Source: Ochotona curzoniae
Lineage: Eukaryota > Chordata > Mammalia > Lagomorpha > Ochotonidae
DNA: 64,000 nucleotides
Assembly (NCBI RefSeq): GCF_017591425.1
Contig: NW_024465885.1
Location: forward strand, 44,759,001-44,823,000
Direction of reading: 5' to 3'
In this document: positions 33,689 through 45,324 of the stretch, piece after piece
Layout: the number at the start of each line of letters is the position of its first letter
How positions within the stretch are numbered: position 1 is the first letter of the stretch
Program-made: the position numbers and the translations under genes
The notes under the pieces: model-generated
Seen by the model: the letters and a program-made list of their open reading frames with translations, nothing else
Told to the model about the DNA's origin: nothing
Databases searched by the model: none

Positions 33689-34743
33689 TCACGGGTGACT
33701 TTCGTTGACAACTGCCTTGGCAGGAGAACTCTTATTTAGAAGAAGTTATCACTGGCAGGTACAAATTTGTGGAAGATGACAGTGATGGAGTTAGCTTTCA
33801 AAAACATAATGCAACTTTAAAACAGGCAGTAGGGTAGGCAGAACAAACCAAAGGCAATAAAACAAGAAAGAAGGGCAATAAACACATAGCACTTTGACGT
33901 AGTTGAGAATCTTTAGGTTCTGTAAAGGAAGTGGATGTCAGTGGGCAGAGATTCTGGATCACACAGCAATGCAGTGACTTGCACTTGGGAACTACTTGCA
34001 CGGTTTGTCCAAGACAGGAAGAATTCATTTCTTTGGGTAAGACTGGCTTCACAAATGCACAGTCCACAGACACTCTGTGCTATTTGTTTGCTTGTGGCTT
34101 ACTAGGCAGCAGATAGAGCTTTGAGGAATAAATAAGCATAATCAATAAGGTGACGGTGCTATTTTATTTAAGAAAGTTACTGGCTTTTGGGAGGAAGCTG
34201 TTGTACACAGAAAGCACTTTGGAAACAGATGTTTGGACAGATTTCCAGTACGGTGTAGTATCATTGTTGAATACCATGTGTTCCCTTTAAAAATGCATCA
34301 TCTGCAGATAAAAAAGCAACATTGGAAATCACTTTTTTTAACCTGCCCTGAAAGCTTCCGGAGGAACTGCTACAGATAATTTCATTTTATCTATCTGCTA
34401 AACATATTTAAAAAGTTGGTGTCCTCTGACAGGACTGCAAGAAAATTTCACTGACTCAGGGGAAAAGATGCCCAGTGGTCTAACTTCAGGAAAAAATTTT
34501 GTTGTAGAAACCCTGAACAATTGAACAAGGAGCATCCTATCCCGGAGAGGACAGAGAGCCACGGCCATCTCTCACTTGGAGACAGTCAGGTTTTGTTTTT
34601 TAAACCATAAAGGTGCTCAAGCAGGTCTTTAAAAGCATCATTTCATGTAAAAAATAGACTTGTGTAAGGAAGGAAAAATGTTCAGTACCCTGCTCTTAGA
34701 TTTTTTAATAAAGCCTGTCATTAATTTCTTTAATTTTTTTTTC
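33689..34743. other. Unique AT-rich DNA
   Basis: No repeat or gene recognised across 1 kb. 34140-34660 reads like well-preserved single-copy noncoding DNA. Confidence 0.45.
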
Positions 34744-34990
34744 AAAAAAGACTTTATAATTTACCTTAAAGACAGAGTTGCACACACCCACACTCACCCC
34801 CCTGCACACACACACACACCCACACACACATACACCGTCCATCTGCTGCTTCACTCCATCTAATGGTCGCAATGATCAGGGCAGTACCAGGGTGAAGCCA
34901 GGAGCCAGAATCTCTCTCTGTGTCATCGTTTACTGCTTTCCCATGTGCATCGGGAAGGGGCTGGTTCCAAAAGGGAGCAGCCTGTGCTCT
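34744..34990 (-). mobile_element. Lagomorph C-type SINE, antisense, with CA expansion
   Basis: 'ttaaagacagagttgcacac', 'gtccatctgctgcttcactcc', 'ggtgaagccaggagccagaa' and 'tactgctttcccatgtgcat' show the complement body. The end nearest the tRNA-like head is missing. Confidence 0.88.
34780..34834. repeat. CA-rich microsatellite
   Basis: CA repeats broken by CC and CT steps, inside the SINE. Confidence 0.92.
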
Positions 34991-35118
34991 CAGGTTTCTT
35001 AATCATAGTTTCACTGTTTGCTCACGATATGAGAGATGAATGAAGGCACTTAATTTGGTTTATTGAACTCTTCCAAGCTTGAGCAGATGTTCTGTCTATG
35101 GTGAGGACACTGGGTGCA

Positions 35119-35562
35119 TGTCAGTTTCCACTTGCTGCTGTAAGGGACCATCACAGACTTACTGCTTTAACCAACCTTGGGCCAGGTTGATGGGCAGGAG
35201 GCTGAGCAAGGTTCTCCTCATGACAACAGGGTATGGGGTCTGTGTTTGATCAGGAGGCTTGGGGACTGGGTTGGTAGAGTTTGTTTCCTTGCCTTCTTCT
35301 CACTGCCAAGTGTTTCAATCCGACCACTGCTGCCACTCCTCCTCTTTCTCTCACCCCATTCCACTTGCCTCCCTGTTCTAAGGACTATGATGATGCTATT
35401 GAACCCATATGGAATATTCTGGAAACTCTCCATCTCCAGCTCCTTAGTTTCATCACATCTGTCAAGTCCAAATTACCATGGATGAGAACAAAGTTACAGC
35501 ATCCCAGGAGTAGGATGTGGACCTCTTTTGGCCATTATTCTGGCAATCACTGGTGGAAAGAG
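35119..35562 (-). mobile_element. MaLR-type LTR, antisense
   Basis: 'cagtttccacttgctgctgta' and 'gaccatcacagacttactgc' open it. 'ccagctccttagtttcatca', 'catcccaggagtaggatgtgg' and 'ttggccattattctggcaat' close it. This is the reverse complement of a widespread MaLR-like LTR. The subfamily name is uncertain. Confidence 0.62.
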
Positions 35563-35824
35563 GCTGGGTTAGAAGTCTGGGTCCCAATTCCCAGGCAGAC
35601 ATTCCAAATAGTGGCAATTTCCCATGACTTTGGGCAATAGCTCTGTCCCCAGGCATCCTTGACACAAGAGCAACACTGCAGGCAAGGGGGGAACAGCCAA
35701 ACAAAAAAAGTTCTGCACAACTGTGGGTAGCTGAACATTTTTCCCTACCCCTGTTATTTTGTGCCTCTTCTTTGGATATCCATGTTTTGTCTACATCAAA
35801 TCGTTAAATAAGTCAAAGAATTTT

Positions 35825-36095
35825 TTAGGGGAAGATTTGTTAGACAGATAGCATGAGAGAGAGAGATCAAGTGAGCAAGCTTTCATCCATTGTTCATTTC
35901 CCAAATGACCACAACAGTCTCAACTGTGCCAGTCCAAAGCTAAGAGCCTGAAACTCCATCTGGATCTTCCACCTGGTGGCAGAATTTAGACATTTTTCAT
36001 TGCTTTCCCAGGCACATTAGCAGGGAGCTGGGTTACAACTGGACAAACTGGGACTTTCATTGATACGACTTCACCTGCTGTGTCATGACACTGGC
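35825..36095 (-). mobile_element. Lagomorph C-type SINE, antisense
   Basis: 'ggggaagatttgttagacag', 'atccattgttcatttcccaaa', 'gtgccagtccaaagctaaga', 'gctttcccaggcacattagc' and 'acctgctgtgtcatgacact'. Old and diverged. Confidence 0.88.
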
Positions 36096-36143
36096 ATTAA
36101 GCATCCTATTCCAGTAAAGGACTTTTTAAAAATGAGTATTTGA

Positions 36144-36469
36144 GGAGCTGGTGCTATGGCATACAGAGTTAAGCTGCCCACCTGCAGTACCAGCATCCCA
36201 TATGGCTGACAGTTCAAGTCCTGGCTGCTCTGCTTACAATGCAGCTCCCTGCTAACATACCTGGGAATGCAGTGGAGGATGGCCCAACTTCTTGGGTTCT
36301 GCACTCACACAAGGGACCTTAAAGAAATTTCTGGCTCCTGACCCAGTCCCAGTCAGTGTTGTCATTTGGGGAGGTAAACTAGCAGATAGAAGACTCTCTC
36401 TCTCTTTCCTTCTCTCTCTCTCTCTCTCTCTCTCTGTAACTCTGACTTTAAAATAAAACAAATCTTTAC
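36144..36469 (+). mobile_element. Lagomorph C-type SINE, sense, rabbit-type
   Basis: 'ggagctggtgctatggcata' is the head, with 'ttaagctgcccacctgcagta', 'cagcatcccatatggctgac', a (CT)n run at about 36393-36435 and 'aaataaaacaaatcttt'. A 7-bp AAATGAG lies at 36130-36136 and 36470-36476, a possible target duplication. Confidence 0.95.
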
Positions 36470-36476
36470 AAATGAG

Positions 36477-39332
36477 AAAATACAAAAAGTAGTTTTCGAA
36501 AGTGATGCAGTAGGATGCAACAAATGAACTCAGCAGCTTCAAAACATTCTTGGAAAGTTCTAGTCCACTTTTCCTGAACTTGCCTCCTCATGTCATTCTT
36601 TAGAGGTAATGTAGATAAATCTCAGACCTTCAACACTGGGTGTTAATGAATGGGGTGGCTCTCCCCTGAGATAAGCAGGGTGGGACCAAGCATGGAAGTG
36701 GTTGTCTGTTTATCTTCCCAGTCTTCCTCTCACTGGGCTTGGCCAGGTCTGAGAATTTTCTGGACACTCCAAGGACCCTCTGCAGATCACTGAGTCAGGC
36801 TTGAGCACTGCAGTAATGTTTTAAAGCTTCCGGGGTAAGATTATGAAACCTTGCCCACTTGCATTCCACCTCTCAGGGGATGAACGCCCACAGGTGAATT
36901 CCCAGGGGCCACATCTCTGACAAGTCTGTTGCCTGGTCTAACCTGCTGGGACAGACCCTCTATCTAGTTCTGATTTCTTCTGGAAAAGTCTTTGTCAAAT
37001 GCCTTGGGAATGCTATAGTGTTTCAGAGCTAGGCTGAGGCAACCGCTGGTCCATGGCCAGCAAGACCTGGATGCTGAATAGACTCCAAGTGGAGCCGCCA
37101 AAAGCAGAACCTGGTCTCATGGGCACAGGTCATTGGGGTCACATGGAAGTTGCTTCCCCAGGCAACAGCTGCTGCCTAGCCAGGCCTTGTGCAAGAAGGC
37201 ACATTACCTTCTTTCAGCCCCCCTCTCTTCACCTTCACCTTGTCTCCATGTTGTTTCACCTGGGTGATCCTCTTGCAGACCTTTTTCCCCTACAGCTGCC
37301 CAGATCTCTGTCTTTGATGAAAAGGCTCACTTTCAGATCAACTTTCCAGACTCAGCCTCTCCAGTCCTCTGAGCCCTTCCGGACCCTGGACTCTATCCAT
37401 GAACAGATTCTGGTTCCTCTCATCTCCTGTTGCTGTCCAGTCTTGCCCCTGACAATCATTTCTCCCAGTTGCCTCAACCAAGGTTTCCACGGGGAATCAG
37501 ATGTGGTCCACATAAGTGTGTGGTGAGCTTTAAACAAATACTCACTGGCATTACAATAATGTCCACCAGACACAGCTCCAAGGGAATGGGTGAAAACTCA
37601 AAGTGGATGAGAATGTGGTTTCCAGCATGAGTCTTTTAAGTGCATAAGTATCTTGGTGAGTGGCAAAGAACCCCAACTGTTTATTTTACTTTTGCCTCAA
37701 CTCAAGTTGAAGACTTCTGGCCTATAAACCATCAAGATGCAAATTGCTGTGGCCATTTTGTGGGCTTGCCTATTATAAAAACTGCTTGTTTTCATGATGG
37801 TTCAACATTATGCTATTTTGAAATTTTAGGTGAAAAACTTGATGAACTCCCAGCGTTGCCTCGCACACCAGAGGAATTTTGTTGGTCATGGAAATGGTCA
37901 TCCGTCTGTCCACTTGGGGAAACTACAGGGATCCAATGTAGAATGTGTTTAGTGGTTCACAGGGGGCCACAGGAAGTGGGGTGAGTCCTGACCCTGGATA
38001 CTTACTGCAGACTCTCACACCTCTATGCAATGCTCTGAGCACAGTGAAGTCATCCTCACCTCTCAGAAATGCAGGCTCCCAGGCTCTTTCCCACTCAGCT
38101 GCTGCAGGATCAGCACATGGACAAGGTCTCCAGTGGCCTTGTCTTGGTCTTGTTTCCCTCTATTCCTGGATTTCAGCATTCTTTGCCAAGGAAGTATTTG
38201 GTGTTTCAGTTAATGGACCAAGAAAATGGTGATGACGGCGTCACTGTTCTCAGGTTTGATGTTTTCTACCAGGAAGGCTAAATGAAGGGGAGATGAGAGC
38301 AAAACAGGCATTTAAGAGGCATCATGCCCAAGAGGCATGTCCTTCATCAGAGGACAATGTTGACAGCTTCAAACAGTGAGATGGGCTCTGTCCCCTAGCT
38401 CTGAGAGTTTGAGCATCAGTGCTCTAGCCATTGCTGGGACCATTCTGTGCACCACGTGGGAGAGAACTTCCCGACTGAGGTTTCTTGACATAGCAAATCT
38501 CAGCTTCTTCCCAGCTTCACCATCTTTTGCTGGCACAGTGGGTCATTACCAAAACTTTGTTTATAACAAGCTTAGAACTTCCTGCTCTCTCTGTTCAAGT
38601 GGTTTGGTGTTTGATGATTTCACTTCTTACTAGTTCTTCTTTCCAGGAGGAAGGAGAAGAAGATGAGAGGAAGATGGAAAACTTCACCCTGGCTGAGTTG
38701 GGTGTTTCAGATAAGTTGGCAAGATAGTCCTTCCCAACCCTAAACACTTCTGGGTCTCACTCGGTTTCTATAACCAAGAATATCATCCACCATGCAGACG
38801 AAGCTTTGGAAATGTGTTAGATTTGCTGTATGCTTGCCTTACTTGTGATAAACAAGGAAGACACAGTGACCAGTTGTGCAACGGCTTTCACGTGAATAAG
38901 TAAGTGCTGGACCCAGCCGGGAATGAGTAGTAAGTGCTGGACCCAGCCGGGAAGCTTTGACAAACTGTCCCTGCCTAGGTTGATTCCAGCCCTATTAGGT
39001 GAGACTTTTGGGGAGCAGGGTCTGGACATGATATTTTTCTAAATGTTCCCCAACAGAACTAGTTGAGATCGTCGGGTCTAGTAAATCAACAGAGAACTAA
39101 TTTAGGTACCAGGTGGGATTTGGTTCATGAACAGCTTGCTGTTCTCTATTCTGCAGTTTCATTACTTAGGTATCCAAACAAGGATTTCTTTCTGTTCGTC
39201 TAATTTTGTGTTCTTTGAGCTTCTTAATCTGAGAGTTGATGTTGTTCATCGGCTTTATGAAATTCAGTTACTTTCTCCTTAAATAGTGCCTTCACCACGC
39301 TGTTCTTTCTCTCTGGTCTGGTCACAAATGGG
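36477..39332. other. Unique DNA, about 2.9 kb
   Basis: No interspersed repeat recognised. Open frames at 37053-37526 (157 codons) and 37640-37984 are unfamiliar and lack exon context. It contains a 30-bp-period duplication at 38899-38955. Confidence 0.4.
38899..38955 (+). repeat. Short tandem duplication, 30-bp period
   Basis: TAAGTGCTGGACCCAGCC plus GGGA occurs at 38901-38922 and again, identical, at 38931-38952, separated by ATGAGTAG. Confidence 0.95.
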
Positions 39333-39475
39333 AACTTCAAAAAGCTCTTGGAAAATGGGATTAAAAATATGATTGCTTTGGTTTAAGAAAAACCACCAGT
39401 TTTGAAATCCATGCTTTGTTTTTTCATACTAATACTCACTTTCCATGTTTCATGAAAAAGAAATAAAATTGCACT
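39333..39475. mobile_element. MITE-like palindromic repeat, copy D
   Basis: 'aacttcaaaaagctcttgg' then 'aaaatgggattaaaaatatg', 'ttttgaaatccatgctttg' and an inverse end 'ctttccatgtttcatgaa'. Same family as 2860, 9131, 21396 and 43080. Confidence 0.5.
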
Positions 39476-39655
39476 TTTAATTCCATTTCCACAATTTTTT
39501 TCAGTGTCTTTGTATGTTAGACTATCTCACTTTATCATCTGCCCCTTGTAACTGCTTTCAGATTTTCTATCTCCCTCCCTCTCCCTTTGCGTTTACATCT
39601 GATTTTCATTTTCAGCTGTAATTTTTGGCTGCTTGTCAAATACGCCTGATGTACT

Positions 39656-39922
39656 TTTAAATTTTTCATTTACTTATTTGAGAGGCAGGCAGAGGGCCAA
39701 CGTTTCTACCTGCTGGTTCACTCCCCAAACGCGCCTCGGGGCTGCGTGTGGATTGGCACTAAGCACCAGGAGCAGAAAATACAGTCAGGGTCTCACACCC
39801 TATCTGGGTAACAGAGGCCTACTGACTGGAGCCCTCATTCTGGTTAGCACTAGCAGGAAGCTGCAGTCGGGAACCAGCCTTGGGTATTAAATCTAGGTAC
39901 TCCAATGTGGGATACAGACCCC
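39656..39922 (-). mobile_element. Lagomorph C-type SINE, antisense
   Basis: 'catttacttatttgagaggc', 'tctacctgctggttcactcc', 'ctgcgtgtggattggcac' and 'ctaggtactccaatgtggg'. Old and shortened. Confidence 0.85.
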
Positions 39923-40957
39923 TTCCTGATATATTAGATAAGGTGATGTATGGAATCACCTTATTTTTTCCTGGAATTATTTTCGTGAGAACTTATTTCA
40001 GATTCTTTGTTGATATTTCTAGTGCTTACAAGCTTCATCGGTCCAATTCTGTGATTTCTCTTGGTTTTCATCCATGCTGGTTTGTGAATTTTGATCTAGA
40101 GTTCTTGTTCTTAGAATGGTGGGTACAGGAAAGTTTTCTGTTAGGTGCCTGGGCAGAGTCCCAAGCTGATGTGGTTCCAGAGACAGCGACCTCGTGGGAG
40201 GTTAGGCTTGCTACCAGGAGTTCTCATGGTCCACTTTTCTCGTGGTGGTATCAAGTAAGTCTCCTCCTAGTTCCCTCTGAAAAGCAGATTCTTTTTCTCT
40301 GGTTCAGTTCATTAAGATGTTGCTCTTTGGTGGGCTCCCAGGAATCTCCTCGCCCCGGCTGTTGCTGGGGCTGCACAACCAGTTAAAATTTCGGTGGAAC
40401 CACTGAGATGTGGTTCATCTCCTCCCCCATGGTCACCATCACCTTCAGCAGTAACCTGCTTCTTTAGATGGATGCATTCTCAAAGTTTCTGATCTTCCTG
40501 ACAACCTCCTCTGCTGGTTCCATTTCAACTGAACTGTACAAACAATTATTCACACTCATCTCCAGCAATTTTGGGGACCAGTGTAGGCGTGGTGTCACTG
40601 TATGGCCTTGGATCCTGGCAATTAGTCACTTCTCCTTGGGCTTTCACATCTCTGAATGGAGAGACCAACAGATCAGGGATAACCCCAAACTCTTTTCTGA
40701 ACATAAACAAACTGGAGATTTTTTTTTCTTTTGTTCTCAGAACTCTTTTGGTTACACGAAGATCCTTCACAATGTTTGTGGAAAATGGAATTGGAAGTTT
40801 CTTTTGCTGCAAAAAAAAAAAATGCTGAAGTTCATACATGTGGAATATCTTCAAAACATTGGTTTAAAATACACAAATATGCCAGGATTTCAACATGTTT
40901 ATGCAACAAAATGAAATTTGTCTTTCACTTATACTTCCCCTGATTTTCTGAAGTACT
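39923..40957. other. Unique DNA with a minus-strand open frame
   Basis: Minus-strand 40546-40854 holds a 102-codon frame, and a T12-GCAG acceptor-like string lies at its start (plus 40806-40821). The translation is lysine-rich and unfamiliar. Downstream minus sequence is broken by stops. Possible decayed retropseudogene; not called. Confidence 0.3.
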
Positions 40958-41279
40958 TTTAAAAATATATTTATTTTATTTTTATTGCAAAGTCAAATAC
41001 ACAGAGAGGAGGAGGAGAGATAGAGAGGAAGATCTTCCATCCAATATTTCACTCCCCAAGTGACTGCAATGGCTGGTGCTATGCTGATCCAAAACCAAGA
41101 GCCAGGAACTTCCTCCAGGTCTCCCATGTGGGTACAGGATCCCAAGGCTTTGGGCCATTCTCGACTGCTTTCCCAGACCACAAGCAGGATAGGAAGTGGG
41201 GCTGCCAGAATTAGAACCAGCATCCATATGGGATCCTGGTGCTTTCAAGGAGAAGCTGCTAGGCCAGTGTGCTGGGCCC
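40958..41279 (-). mobile_element. Pika-type CSINE, antisense
   Basis: 'ttattttatttttattgcaaagt', 'gatcttccatccaatatttc', 'gccaggaacttcctccagg' and 'cagtgtgctgggccc' give a full-length complemented copy. Confidence 0.96.
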
Positions 41280-42004
41280 TCTAAAATACCCTTGGGTGTT
41301 CTTATGCCCTTGAGCACTTTGAAGAATAGGCTTGACAAGTTCTAAAGACCAGACCTAATCAATGATCAAATCAGAGTTTATAAGATCTTTATGAAAAGAC
41401 CAGTGCAGAATTTGGCAGACCTACAATTTGCAATATCAAATTTCCCTACATGATAGGAAGTTCTTGTTTTTACTGGGGTACTGATGTGCCATGATGCTCG
41501 GCTTCCTGCTCTGGTGCCAGGTCTGCCACTCAGCCTCTTCACCCGAAGGCAGTGTTCTGATCATTCCTTAGCCGATACAGAATCGGTGGTCAACAGGAAA
41601 TCACTGGCTCCTAAAAGTGATTTTCATATGTGTAGAAAATCATTACCAAGGAAAACTGGAAGTTTTGTGAAAGCTCAAGCGTTGGTTAGATTGCGGTGTG
41701 CAAAATGCACAGGAAGCATTTAACTCCCCATGGAGATATGATTCGGGAAGACGCCAGGAGCCTGGACAAATTTTCCACATTCTTGAGTTGGGGAATTCTG
41801 GAAGAATCAAGAGTGCCATCCCAGGAGGCTTTGAAGTTGCCTTCTGCATACTAACAAACAACTTTGTGAAAAATCAAGTGAGGCAGAAATGCTAAATTTA
41901 AAAAGAATCTGCACAGTTTGCCAGTTTTCTACAAAACTAAACATGCTTTTCTCTCACCACCCAGACATGGGGCTCCATGGTGTGAGCTGAAGGGAGATGC
42001 TAGC
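41280..42004. other. Unique DNA
   Basis: No feature recognised. Confidence 0.45.
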
Positions 42005-42600
42005 TGTGTCCACAAACAAACCTGAAGACCTGTACACCCATGCTTACAGCAGCTTTATTCATAATCTCCAAAACCCTGGAAACAACTCAAAGGTGAATGG
42101 TATAGGCAAACAGGGAAATATTATTTAGTTGACAAAAAGAAATGAACTCCCAAGCCATGAAAAGACATGGAAGAATATTAAATACACAGAACTCCATGGA
42201 TAAACGTCCATAGGAAAAGTTTAGTCGCTGTACAAGTCCAAGTACTTGATAAGCTTGAAGACTAAATGGTGGAAACAGTAAGATGTGTAGTGGTTGCCAG
42301 AGATTTAACCAGAGGGAGCAATGAATGGACTGTATACAGGGGACTAGGGGGGCGGAGTGGGGAAGGGCAGTGAAACTTAGAATTGTAGACACACGTCCTT
42401 TTCCATTTGTCTGAATCCGTAGAACATACAATACCAACATGGAATCTCAACATGAAAACTGTAGATTTGGGGTGATGATGTCTTGGTGTAGAGCCATTGA
42501 TGATAACAAATGATCCCTTCTGGTAAGAGACGCTGATAGTGGGAATTCTTTGAGCTTCCTACCAAATTTTTGTCATGAGCATAAAACCACTGTAAAACAT
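42005..42600 (+). mobile_element. Old L1 (L1M-type) ORF2 end and 3' UTR
   Basis: 'atgcttacagcagctttattc', 'cctggaaacaactcaaaggtg', 'gacaaaaagaaatgaactccc' and 'gtagtggttgccagagattt' match the usual L1 sequence around the end of ORF2 and the old 3' UTR. Much more diverged than the L1 at 47563. Confidence 0.78.
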
Positions 42601-43079
42601 AAAAGACTGTGTGTATTAAAAATTGCAGGTTTGAAAAAATGTTTACAGGTCAAACCTCAGTTACTTCTCTAGAAAAATGCCCACTCTGAGCCCCATACAA
42701 GTGCCTAATAACCCTATTGGTTCCTGCATCTCTGATGGGGACCTGATTGTCAGCCTTGGTTTAAAGGTAGGAGCAAGGCTGTGTTGGGATCTGGTGCGTG
42801 TGGAGTGACGTGAAGATAGCCTGGAACATCTCCCTCCAGAGAGGAAGAAGGGAAGGGAGAAGAGAGTTCAAGCCTCTGGTGTTTCTTGTCTTCTCCTGTG
42901 CTGGGGATGCGGGACACCTGGGGAAGTTTATGTCTGGCAGAAAGCTGCATTTCCGGCAGAGCTGGGAGAGACTGGAAGGGAAGCTGGAAGAACTCACCTC
43001 AACCATCTCTTGATTTATTGCAAAAAGGCTGAATGAATTCACCAAACATGCCAAATACACATTAGCATATTCAATGGTC
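42601..43079. other. Unique DNA
   Basis: No feature recognised. Confidence 0.45.
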
Positions 43080-43093
43080 CTCCAAAAAGTTAC
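43080..43093. mobile_element. MITE-like palindromic repeat, copy E, left end
   Basis: 'ctccaaaaagttac' is the left terminus of an element that resumes at 43399 after an inserted SINE. AAAAGTTAC at 43085-43093 is duplicated at 43399-43407. Confidence 0.55.
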
Positions 43094-43310
43094 TGGGGTT
43101 GGTGCCAGCATGGTGGTGTAGCAAACCAGGCCTCTGTCTGTGGCACCTGCATCCCTTATGGGTTCATGTCCTGGTTGCTCCACTTCTGATTCAGCTTTCT
43201 GCTGGTGGCCTGGGATGGGCCCAAGGTCTTGAGCTCCTGCACCCACATGGAAGACCCAGAATTGGACTGGTCCACTTTGGGAGTAAACCAGTGGATGGAA
43301 GATCTCATAT

Positions 43311-43373
<63 letters not shown>

Positions 43374-43398
43374 CTTTCCTGTAAAATTAAATATTTTT
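43094..43398 (+). mobile_element. Lagomorph C-type SINE with (AT)n tail
   Basis: 'tggggttggtgccagcatgg' is the head, then 'gtttcatgtcc'-like sequence, 'ccacttctgattcagctttc' and 'gtggatggaagatctcatat'. The CT-rich end runs into a long AT tract. A 9-bp duplication AAAAGTTAC brackets it. It is inserted in a MITE-like element. Confidence 0.93.
43311..43371. repeat. (CT)n/(AT)n microsatellite
   Basis: A CT run is followed by about 22 AT units in the SINE tail. Likely highly variable. Confidence 0.97.
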
Positions 43399-43592
43399 AA
43401 AAGTTACCAGGCAATGCAGTTAAAAGGCAAGTTTATTTTGATTCAAAATTCTGACATGTGTGCATAGCTGTTTCATGAAATGCATTTTCATGAGGTTTTG
43501 GATATCTCTCATGTGCTTGGATTTCCAAATTCTTTGCATCCAAAGGAAACATAGTTTAAAATTCCATTTCCGTGGACTCTTTGAAGTATGCT
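43399..43592. mobile_element. MITE-like palindromic repeat, copy E, main part
   Basis: 'agttaccaggcaatgcagtt' and 'ggcaagtttattttgattca' continue the left end at 43080. The right end 'aattccatttccgtggac' plus 'tctttgaag' is the inverse of the left end. Excluding the SINE the element is about 200 bp. Confidence 0.55.
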
Positions 43593-44609
43593 TATAGCTG
43601 AGCAAGTACACATATGCTGCCAAATGGACAAAATGCATGTTGATCTCCAAGCATGTATATGCATAATTCTCTGTGTGTGTGCGCACATTTGGAATTCAAA
43701 GCTATTGCAGATACAAATGTTGATGATGGAGGCGGCTTGCCATCTGGAAGGACAAGTGGTAGCTGCTGATAAACACGCTCTCTGGAGACCCCAGGGAGCT
43801 GATTACTCCAACACATACCCCCTGGGAATGCCAAATCCTTTCAGAGCACTCAGCCCTTCCCTCCCATCACTCAGCTTTGCTGGTGGAGCTCTCTCTCCAT
43901 TTGAAACTCTCAGTATGGTTTCTGGCAAACGTGCTCATGTGGTGTGTGTTCATCTTTCTGCCTGCAGGTGGCTTGCCCACCTGTGCCTCTGCATGATCCA
44001 AGGCAGGTTGTAATTTAGCACTTGCTATCATGTTCATGACACTCACTTCCCTCATGTGACTTTGGAGGTCTTTGGAGGCCAGAACATCCTGGCCTTGGCT
44101 GTCTGAGAGAAGCAGGGAAAAGACTGAATCATGTCTGGCCATAGGAGTGTTTGCATCCCTGTCCCCAACAGCATGGCCCTCCTGATGTGGATTTTGCCTC
44201 TCCGAATTGCATAAGCTGCTGGGGGAAATGGGGGAAAGGAAGGCATTTTCAGTAGTTGGGGACACTTCTGCCCTGAGGCTGCCCAGGGGGAGGAACCTCT
44301 AAGTGGAAACAGGCCCATGTTCACATTGACAGATGGAATCCAACTAACTGTGGAAAAAAGCTCAGCCTAGAGCCCGAAACCAACAGAAAATTAACCAAAA
44401 CAACACCTTTTAAGTTTAACAAGGACTTTGAACACTATTTTGAAAGCCTTCTGGTACTAATAGACGGTTGTTAAAAAATTAATTTGAAAGCTCTTTTGGG
44501 GAGATAAAAACCAAGAAGGTTTTCAATGCTTCCATTCATTTTAAATCCTCTGCTTTTGGATGTAATAGAATTATTCTAAAATTGTACTGAACCATCTCAA
44601 AGTTGTTGT
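43593..44609. other. Unique DNA
   Basis: A short TG/GC run lies at 43671-43685. No gene or repeat recognised; several overlapping open frames of up to 141 codons are unfamiliar. Confidence 0.45.
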
Positions 44610-45062
44610 AGCTAGAACAACGGCCACCTAAAACATTGTATACCCCGATACCCGGAAGTTGAGAATATGCAACTTTTACATGGCAAAGGGGACTTCCCTG
44701 CTGTGGTTAAGTTGAAGATCATGAGCCATCTGGGTTATCAGGGTTTGCCCAACATGACCACAGATAATCCTTAAGAACTGTAAGGGTGAGCAGAGATGTT
44801 AGAGAGAGTGGGGAATGGGGACACTAAAGGCAGCAGAGGAATTCTCTTTGGAGACAGAGGAGGTAACAGGCCAAGGAATTCAGGTATTGGGAGTTTCCAT
44901 GGGCCTTCATGTCTGAAGGAACTACAGGAGTCCTTTAGGTTCAAGCAGTTGAAACAGGTGGAAAAACTGATCTTCTTCTGGATCCCCAATCTTCTTCTGT
45001 AGCCCTGAGGAGGGACACAACCTGGTCAATACCTCGATTTCAGGGTCTCTGGCAGGTCTTTA
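44610..45062 (+). mobile_element. MaLR-type LTR, sense
   Basis: 'gttgtagctagaacaacggcc', 'ccccgatacccggaagttgag', 'atgcaacttttacatggcaaa', 'ggggacttccctgctgtgg' and 'cctcgatttcagggtctctgg' follow the same LTR kind as 35119 in the opposite orientation. Confidence 0.6.
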
Positions 45063-45324
45063 AGCTACCCCTCTTTGTGCTGTGTGATGTCACTGAGTTG
45101 GTGGTCACTAGTTGGAGCAGCCACAGGAAACAAGCATGATCTACCACCTGAAAAAAAAAAAGAACTGACATATTGATGAGTTGATTGCTTCTCGTGGTGC
45201 TTCCAAAGATTTTGTTGACTGCCTTCTTTCACTCAAGCGAGTTTATCTAGGAGTCGCTCTTACCTTGTTGGCATGGATCCTATGACAACCACCCTCACTC
45301 GATTTTTTGAATTGTCCTACCAAC

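Noticed and set aside
37053..37984. 157- and 114-codon plus-strand frames
   Set aside because: No known domain, no splice context, no codon bias that I could argue for.
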